NCBI GenBank assembly: GCA_947165745.1 | Contig: CAMVBO010000039.1 | Location: 1 to 9,284 of the forward strand | DNA length: 9,284 nucleotides | Direction of reading: 5' to 3' | Origin: an uncultured Clostridia bacterium | GTDB taxonomy: Bacteria; Bacillota_A; Clostridia; Christensenellales; Aristaeellaceae | Shown: piece by piece, positions 6,108 through 9,284 of the stretch | Position numbering within the stretch: position 1 is the first letter of the stretch | Layout: each line of letters opens with the position of its first letter | Translations under genes and position numbers: made by a program | Notes under the pieces: generated by a model | The model's database searches: none | Seen by the model: the letters and a program-made list of their open reading frames with translations, nothing else | What the model was told of the DNA's origin: nothing

Positions 6108-6572
6108 ATGGTGCGCTTTCTCGAAACCATGAACAGGGTCGCGGAGATTCTCTGCGCGGCCCTGATGGTGTTGCTGTCCCTGGAGACGGTTTACGTCATC
6201 GTGATGCGCTACGTCTTCAATAACGCGCCCTACTGGGGCGAGGTGATCTCCCGGTTTCTGATGGTGTATGCCTGCATGTTCGGCTTCTCCATGGGCATCC
6301 ACGACGACACCCTGGTCAGGATCAACGCCTTCGACCGTTTTCTGTCAAAACGGGCGCGGCGCCTGCTGGACGGATTCGGCGTGCTGTGCATGGCGGTGTT
6401 TTCGATATTCATGATCGTGGAGGGCATCAGGTATACGTCGCTTTGCCGCGGCAACGTCATCAGCGGGCTGAACATCCCCTCCAGTTGGGAAATGATCTGC
6501 ATTCCCATCGGCGGGTGCTTTTGCCTTATGCAGACCATCCGGCGGGGAATCATACTGAGGAGGGACCTATGA
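6108..6572 (+). CDS. TRAP transporter small permease, DctQ
   Basis: Four-TM small membrane subunit of 154 residues that works with DctM and the binding protein. Family features include RYVFNNAPYWGEVISRFLMVYACMFGFSMGIHDD in the second/third helices (≤35 residues at about 36-70), with the tryptophan-glutamate (WGE) pair typical of DctQ, and a basic C-terminus (RRGIILRRDL). Start choice is uncertain. ATG at 6108 has only a modest GGGTGAGG (6098-6105) very close to it, while an in-frame GTG at 6072 overlaps the dctP stop but has no ribosome site; the 6108 start places the hydrophobic N-terminus where the family has it. The stop overlaps the dctM ATG, so the two are probably translated together. 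Confidence 0.88.
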   Translation: MVRFLETMNRVAEILCAALMVLLSLETVYVIVMRYVFNNAPYWGEVISRFLMVYACMFGFSMGIHDDTLVRINAFDRFLSKRARRLLDGFGVLCMAVFSIFMIVEGIRYTSLCRGNVISGLNIPSSWEMICIPIGGCFCLMQTIRRGIILRRDL

Positions 6573-7870
6573 GCGTTGACAGCCTTGCGACGATCCTGCT
6601 GGTGGGGAGCTTTTTCCTGCTGCTGATTCTGAGAATCCCCGTGGCCATTTCGCTGACGCTTTCCTCCATCGTCACGGCCCTGTACCTGCGCGTCAGCCTG
6701 ACCGTGCTCATACAGGGCATGTTCAAGGGCGTGGATTCCTTCGCGCTGCTGGCAGTGCCTTTCTTTATCATCGCCGGCGAATTCATGGGAAAGGGCGGCA
6801 TATCCAAGCGCCTCGTGGGCTTTGCCAAGGTGCTGGTGGGGAACCTGCGAGGGGGCCTGGCCTACGTCAACTGCATCACCAGCACGATCTTCGGCGGCAT
6901 TTCCGGTTCTGCCGTGGCGGACATCTCCTCCCTCGGCGCGATCCTGATCCCCATGATGAAGGACGAGGGCTACGACGAGGACTTCTCCGTGGGCATCACG
7001 CTGTCCACGTCGGTGCAGTCCATACTGATCCCGCCCAGCCACAACATGGTGATCTACGCCATGGTGGCCGGCGGCCTGTCCGTCGGTCGGATGTTCCTGG
7101 CGGGGCTGCTGCCGGGGTTGTTGCTGGGCATCTGCCTGCTGGCATATTCCGCTGTCGTATCCCAACAGCGAAAATATCCCGCCGGGATAAAAGTACCCTT
7201 TAAGCAAGGACTGCGCATCGTGGGGGATTCCCTCTGGAGCCTGGGAACCGTGGCGATCATACTGATCGGAGTATGCACCGGCATTTGCACGGTGACGGAA
7301 TCCGCCGCTCTGGCCGTGGTGTATGCCTGCTTGGTGTCAGTTGTCGTCTATCGGGAGGTACCGCTTGGAAAGCTGCTCTCCGTCTTCCGGGACGGCTTCA
7401 AGACGGTGGCGAACGTGATGTTCCTGATCTCGGCATCCAGCGCGTTCGGATGGCTGCTGGCCTATATCCGGGTGCCGCAGGTAGTCTCGAACGCCATCCT
7501 CTCCGCCGCCCACAGCCGGTTCACGGTCATGCTGGCGCTGAATGTGATCCTGCTGGTACTGGGCATGATCTGCGATATGGGCCCGATCCTGTTGATCGCC
7601 ACGCCGGTGCTGCTGCCCATCGCCCGAGCTGTGGGCGTTCACCCCATCCACTTTGGCATCATCATGATGCTCAACCTCGGCATCGGACTGACCACCCCGC
7701 CCGTCGGCGCTGCGCTGTTCGCGGCGGCTTCCATTGGACATGTGAGCATAGGACGGGCCGTCCGGGCAACGCTGCCGATGTACCTGGTGATGCTCCTCGT
7801 CCTGGTAGTCGTTAACGTCGTGCCGGACCTTGTGCTGTTCCTGCCCAGGCTGCTGATGGGCGACATGTGA
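6569..7870 (+). CDS. TRAP transporter large permease, DctM
   Basis: Main transport channel of the TRAP system, 433 residues, normal length for the family, with about 12 TM segments; DctM proteins use an ion gradient, usually Na+, to drive import. Typical motifs are AVPFFIIAGEFMGKGGI, FGGISGSAVADISSLG, SILIPPSHNMVIYA, ESAALAVVYA and, near the end, NLGIGLTTPPVGAALF. ATG at 6569 overlaps the dctQ TGA (ATGA) and has GAGGAGGG at 6557-6564. No terminator follows. The last two bases of its stop codon are already inside the 32-bp repeated segment at 7869, so the 3' boundary of the gene may coincide with a rearrangement junction, though the protein itself ends normally. Confidence 0.94.
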   Translation: MSVDSLATILLVGSFFLLLILRIPVAISLTLSSIVTALYLRVSLTVLIQGMFKGVDSFALLAVPFFIIAGEFMGKGGISKRLVGFAKVLVGNLRGGLAYVNCITSTIFGGISGSAVADISSLGAILIPMMKDEGYDEDFSVGITLSTSVQSILIPPSHNMVIYAMVAGGLSVGRMFLAGLLPGLLLGICLLAYSAVVSQQRKYPAGIKVPFKQGLRIVGDSLWSLGTVAIILIGVCTGICTVTESAALAVVYACLVSVVVYREVPLGKLLSVFRDGFKTVANVMFLISASSAFGWLLAYIRVPQVVSNAILSAAHSRFTVMLALNVILLVLGMICDMGPILLIATPVLLPIARAVGVHPIHFGIIMMLNLGIGLTTPPVGAALFAAASIGHVSIGRAVRATLPMYLVMLLVLVVVNVVPDLVLFLPRLLMGDM

Positions 7871-7900
7871 CGTTTACCGAGGACGATGTGTTTGAAAACG
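7869..7900 (+). repeat. 32-bp direct repeat, copy B (intergenic relic)
   Basis: Identical to 2937-2968, in the same orientation, starting within the dctM stop codon. Read in the frame of the parent gene it gives TFTEDDVFEN and stays open for 13 more codons to TAA at 7936-7938, but the continuation (GTTVSGVESKER) does not resemble the parent protein. It is therefore a fragment rather than a functional gene. Confidence 0.95.
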
Positions 7901-7918
7901 GTACCACGGTTTCAGGTG

Positions 7919-7924
7919 TAGAAT
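7919..7924 (+). promoter_or_regulatory. Possible -10 box for the peptide gene
   Basis: TAGAAT lies 21 bases upstream of the ATG at 7945, and just ahead of the ribosome site. TTGAAA at 7892-7897, contributed by the 32-bp repeat, is a possible -35, but the spacer of 21 bp is too long for a normal promoter. Transcription from the TRAP operon by read-through is an alternative, as no terminator was found. Confidence 0.25.
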
Positions 7925-7944
7925 CGAAGGAGAGATAATTGTCC

Positions 7945-8229
7945 ATGAGTGAACAAAGAAAAGCGGTCAGACTGAGCCCGGAACAGCTGGAACAGGCCAA
8001 TGGCGGCGCTTCCGTTCAGGGCGTCTACAGGCCCGGCTTTCAGCACAAGCGGGAATCGCTGCGCTTTTTCCGGGCTTGCGTCGGCGACAGCGTCTACGTA
8101 AAAGCCATGAGCAGCGCGGCCGGACGCGCGCATCACTATGTCGCAGCACGCGCCTTTTTGAGTCAGTCGGATTGGGATAAGTTCGTCTGGATCGAGGAAC
8201 ATGGTTCCCTGGATGGCTTTCCGGGGTAA
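7945..8229 (+). CDS. Double-glycine-leader peptide, bacteriocin-like precursor
   Basis: Predicted secreted peptide precursor of 94 residues. Its N-terminus reads as a double-glycine leader: LSPEQLEQANGG, with L at -12, S at -11, L at -7 and G-G at -2/-1 relative to cleavage after residue 21. Such leaders are known to be removed by C39-peptidase ABC transporters during export. The remaining 73 residues (ASVQGVYRPGFQ... to GSLDGFPG) have one cysteine, several aromatic residues and many basic residues, so a lanthipeptide or sactipeptide with several thioether bridges is unlikely. I do not recognise the core. ATG at 7945 is chosen; AAGGAGAG at 7927-7934 is 10 bases away, and an in-frame TTG at 7939 is the alternative. 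No processing enzyme, transporter or immunity gene is visible in the window. It may equally be a secreted signal or colonisation protein that uses the same export route. Confidence 0.7.
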   Translation: MSEQRKAVRLSPEQLEQANGGASVQGVYRPGFQHKRESLRFFRACVGDSVYVKAMSSAAGRAHHYVAARAFLSQSDWDKFVWIEEHGSLDGFPG

Positions 8230-8248
8230 AAAGCGAAAAAGGATTCTG

Positions 8249-8267
8249 AAACGCGATCGGGCGTTTT
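8249..8267 (+). terminator. Weak hairpin after the peptide gene
   Basis: AAACGC (8249-8254) pairs with GCGTTT (8261-8266), loop GATCGG, followed by only TTTT counting the end of the stem. It is short and may only reduce read-through into the next gene. Confidence 0.3.
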
Positions 8268-8295
8268 GGGAAATAGATGAATGGAGGAAAAGAAG

Positions 8296-8928
8296 ATGAG
8301 AACAATCAAGACGATTCTTGCGATCATGATGATCGCGGCACTGTGCGCGGGTGGCGTGGTTCTGGCGGAGGAGCCGACCGCAAAGATCATCACCCCGAAC
8401 AACCCTGAGATCGACATTGAGGCGCTGGCGGATGGGGAGTACCCCGCGGCTTTCGAGCCCGCTGCCCTTGCGGACGGCGAACTGACCTTCACGGTCTACT
8501 GGGAGGACACCCTCGATGTCGTGGAAATCAGCCAGCTCGCCCCGGGCGACACCCTCTATGTGGGGGATACCGTCGTGGACGTGGAGACCGTGGAACAGGA
8601 CGAATACGGCGACCTGCTGATCAATGGCGGCCTTGACAACGGCGGTGTGACCCTGCGTGCCTACGACGAGGACAACGTCTGGCGGGCCGTGGAGTTTGAC
8701 GACCATCACACCTACTTCAACTGGGGCGAGACCACGCTGCCCCTCTCCGAAGATGTGACCTTCACCGACGGCTGGGACATCGAGAAGGACCCCGTGACCG
8801 TGACCGGCGCGGAAGCGGTCGCCGAGGCGATCAGCACCACAGAGATGGACGCCTTCAGCCCCCTGAACACCACTGTGCGCGTGGAAGACGGCCAGATCGT
8901 GGAGATCGTCCGCGTGTACATGCCGTAA
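8296..8928 (+). CDS. Exported acidic protein of unknown function
   Basis: Secreted or surface protein of 210 residues that I do not recognise. A signal peptide (MRTIKTILAIMMIAALCAGG, then VVLA) probably is cut before EEPTAK. The mature part is strongly acidic, rich in D, E, V and T, with repeated beta-strand-like segments (ELTFTVYWEDTLDVVEI, DTLYVGDTVVDVETVE, VTLRAYDEDNVWRAVEF) and ends in a valine-rich strand, VRVEDGQIVEIVRVYMP; an extracellular beta-sandwich is likely. There is one internal cysteine only in the signal. ATG at 8296 is chosen, 7 bases after GGAGGA (8283-8288); an earlier in-frame ATG at 8281 overlaps that ribosome site. It follows the peptide gene by 66 bases and may share its transcript. 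The signal peptide and ribosome site closely match those of the gene at 9098. Confidence 0.78.
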   Translation: MRTIKTILAIMMIAALCAGGVVLAEEPTAKIITPNNPEIDIEALADGEYPAAFEPAALADGELTFTVYWEDTLDVVEISQLAPGDTLYVGDTVVDVETVEQDEYGDLLINGGLDNGGVTLRAYDEDNVWRAVEFDDHHTYFNWGETTLPLSEDVTFTDGWDIEKDPVTVTGAEAVAEAISTTEMDAFSPLNTTVRVEDGQIVEIVRVYMP

Positions 8929-8941
8929 GGAATGCGTTGGA

Positions 8942-8967
8942 GAGGCTGTCTCAACACCGACAGTCTC
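8942..8967. other. Hairpin after the acidic exported gene
   Basis: GAGGCTGTC (8942-8950) pairs with GACAGTCTC (8959-8967) through nine pairs including one G-U, with an 8-base loop. It begins 13 bases after the stop codon. No T-run follows, so it is a doubtful terminator. Confidence 0.45.
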
Positions 8968-8997
8968 AATGATTGGAAGTGTTCACGATCAGCGGAA

Positions 8998-9025
8998 GGG
9001 CCGCGGGACGGATGTCGCGCGGCCC
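8998..9025. other. GC-rich hairpin with GGAT tip
   Basis: GGGCCGCG (8998-9005) pairs perfectly with CGCGGCCC (9018-9025). Inside it, after a G/G mismatch, GAC pairs with GTC around a GGAT tip. It is very stable but is followed by purine-rich sequence, not T. It could be a transcription pause, a 3' end processed from the upstream gene, or part of a repeat. Confidence 0.5.
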
Positions 9026-9050
9026 GGAGGAGGCCGCAGGGCTGCGCCGG

Positions 9051-9064
9051 GAATCAATTGATTC
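9051..9064. other. 14-bp perfect palindrome upstream of the last gene
   Basis: GAATCAATTGATTC is perfectly self-complementary and lies 33 bases before the ATG at 9098. Its symmetry without a loop suits a dimeric regulator better than an RNA hairpin. No regulator for it can be named. Confidence 0.45.
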
Positions 9065-9097
9065 TTCGGAACATGAATCCTACTGGAGGAAGAGACA

Positions 9098-9284
9098 ATG
9101 AGTAAGACCAAGATCATTCTTGCGATCATGGTGATCGTGGCGCTGTGTGTGGGAAGCGTTGTCATGGCAGAGGAGGCGGCAACCGTCACCGCTCATGACT
9201 ACCTGGGCGAATGGGTGGATCAGGATGGCATGACCAACATCGACATTACCACCCGCGAAGAGGGCGATGGATACATCGTCAATG
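9098..9284 (+). CDS. Exported protein, 5' part (runs off the window)
   Basis: The first 62 residues of a secreted or surface protein are present; the gene continues past the right edge. A signal peptide (MSKTKIILAIMVIVALCVGS, then VVMA) is followed by EEAATVTAHDYLGEWVDQDGMTNIDITTREEGDGYIVN. The phrase YLGEWVDQDG with a following GDGY resembles small beta-barrel, lipocalin-like exported proteins of Clostridia; this is a family impression, not a firm assignment. ATG at 9098 has GGAGGA (9085-9090) 7 bases upstream. The signal peptide shares 17 of 26 residues with that of the gene at 8296 while the mature parts look unrelated. Confidence 0.75.
   Translation, partial: MSKTKIILAIMVIVALCVGSVVMAEEAATVTAHDYLGEWVDQDGMTNIDITTREEGDGYIVN

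Noticed and set aside
7945..8229. Lanthipeptide or sactipeptide precursor
   Set aside because: Only one cysteine in the core and no modifying enzyme gene nearby; only the leader resembles those systems.
9058..9086. Promoter TTGATT-17-TACTGG before the last gene
   Set aside because: The -10 overlaps the ribosome binding site, so the transcript would start after it.

Overview
The window looks like chromosome from a fairly GC-rich member of the Clostridia, perhaps a gut or rumen lineage. The clues are strong AAGGAGG-type ribosome binding sites, ATG/GTG starts, a LytS-type histidine kinase next to a receiver-SARP regulator, several small exported beta-rich proteins and a double-glycine-leader peptide. 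The taxonomy is inference from gene style; there is no marker gene.

Layout, all genes on the + strand: (1) 1-296 has no convincing gene but holds a dense chain of hairpins and a 9-bp tandem repeat. (2) 297-2443 is a two-component operon: an extended -10 promoter, a 7-TM histidine kinase (378-1649) and, overlapping by ATGA, a receiver plus SARP-like winged-helix response regulator (1646-2443), closed by a strong intrinsic terminator. (3) Just after the terminator stem, a perfect 9-bp direct repeat with 11-bp periodicity lies 8 bp upstream of an extended -10 box. This is the architecture known for SARP operators. The promoter would drive a small exported lipocalin-like protein (2659-3051) behind a structured leader. 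(4) After a hairpin-rich spacer comes a probable operon of a MATE transporter fused to an RsbW-like ATPase domain (3269-5047) and a complete TRAP transporter: DctP-type binding protein (5092-6075), DctQ (6108-6572) and DctM (6569-7870). (5) From 7869 the sequence changes character: a 32-bp exact copy of part of the 2659-3051 gene begins at the dctM stop codon, followed by a double-glycine-leader peptide gene (7945-8229), an exported protein of unknown function (8296-8928) and the start of another exported protein (9098 to the window end) with a closely related signal peptide.

Proposed working: the kinase senses an unknown signal at the membrane, phosphorylates the regulator, and the regulator binds the 11-bp-phased repeats to activate the neighbouring exported-protein gene. 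The TRAP system imports an organic acid, probably driven by an ion gradient. The MATE-ATPase protein may export a compound under control of its cytoplasmic nucleotide-binding domain. The 3' genes form a cluster of small secreted factors. Functions from domain architecture are firm for the kinase, regulator, MATE domain and TRAP genes. The regulatory link, the MATE control and the peptide's activity are inference.
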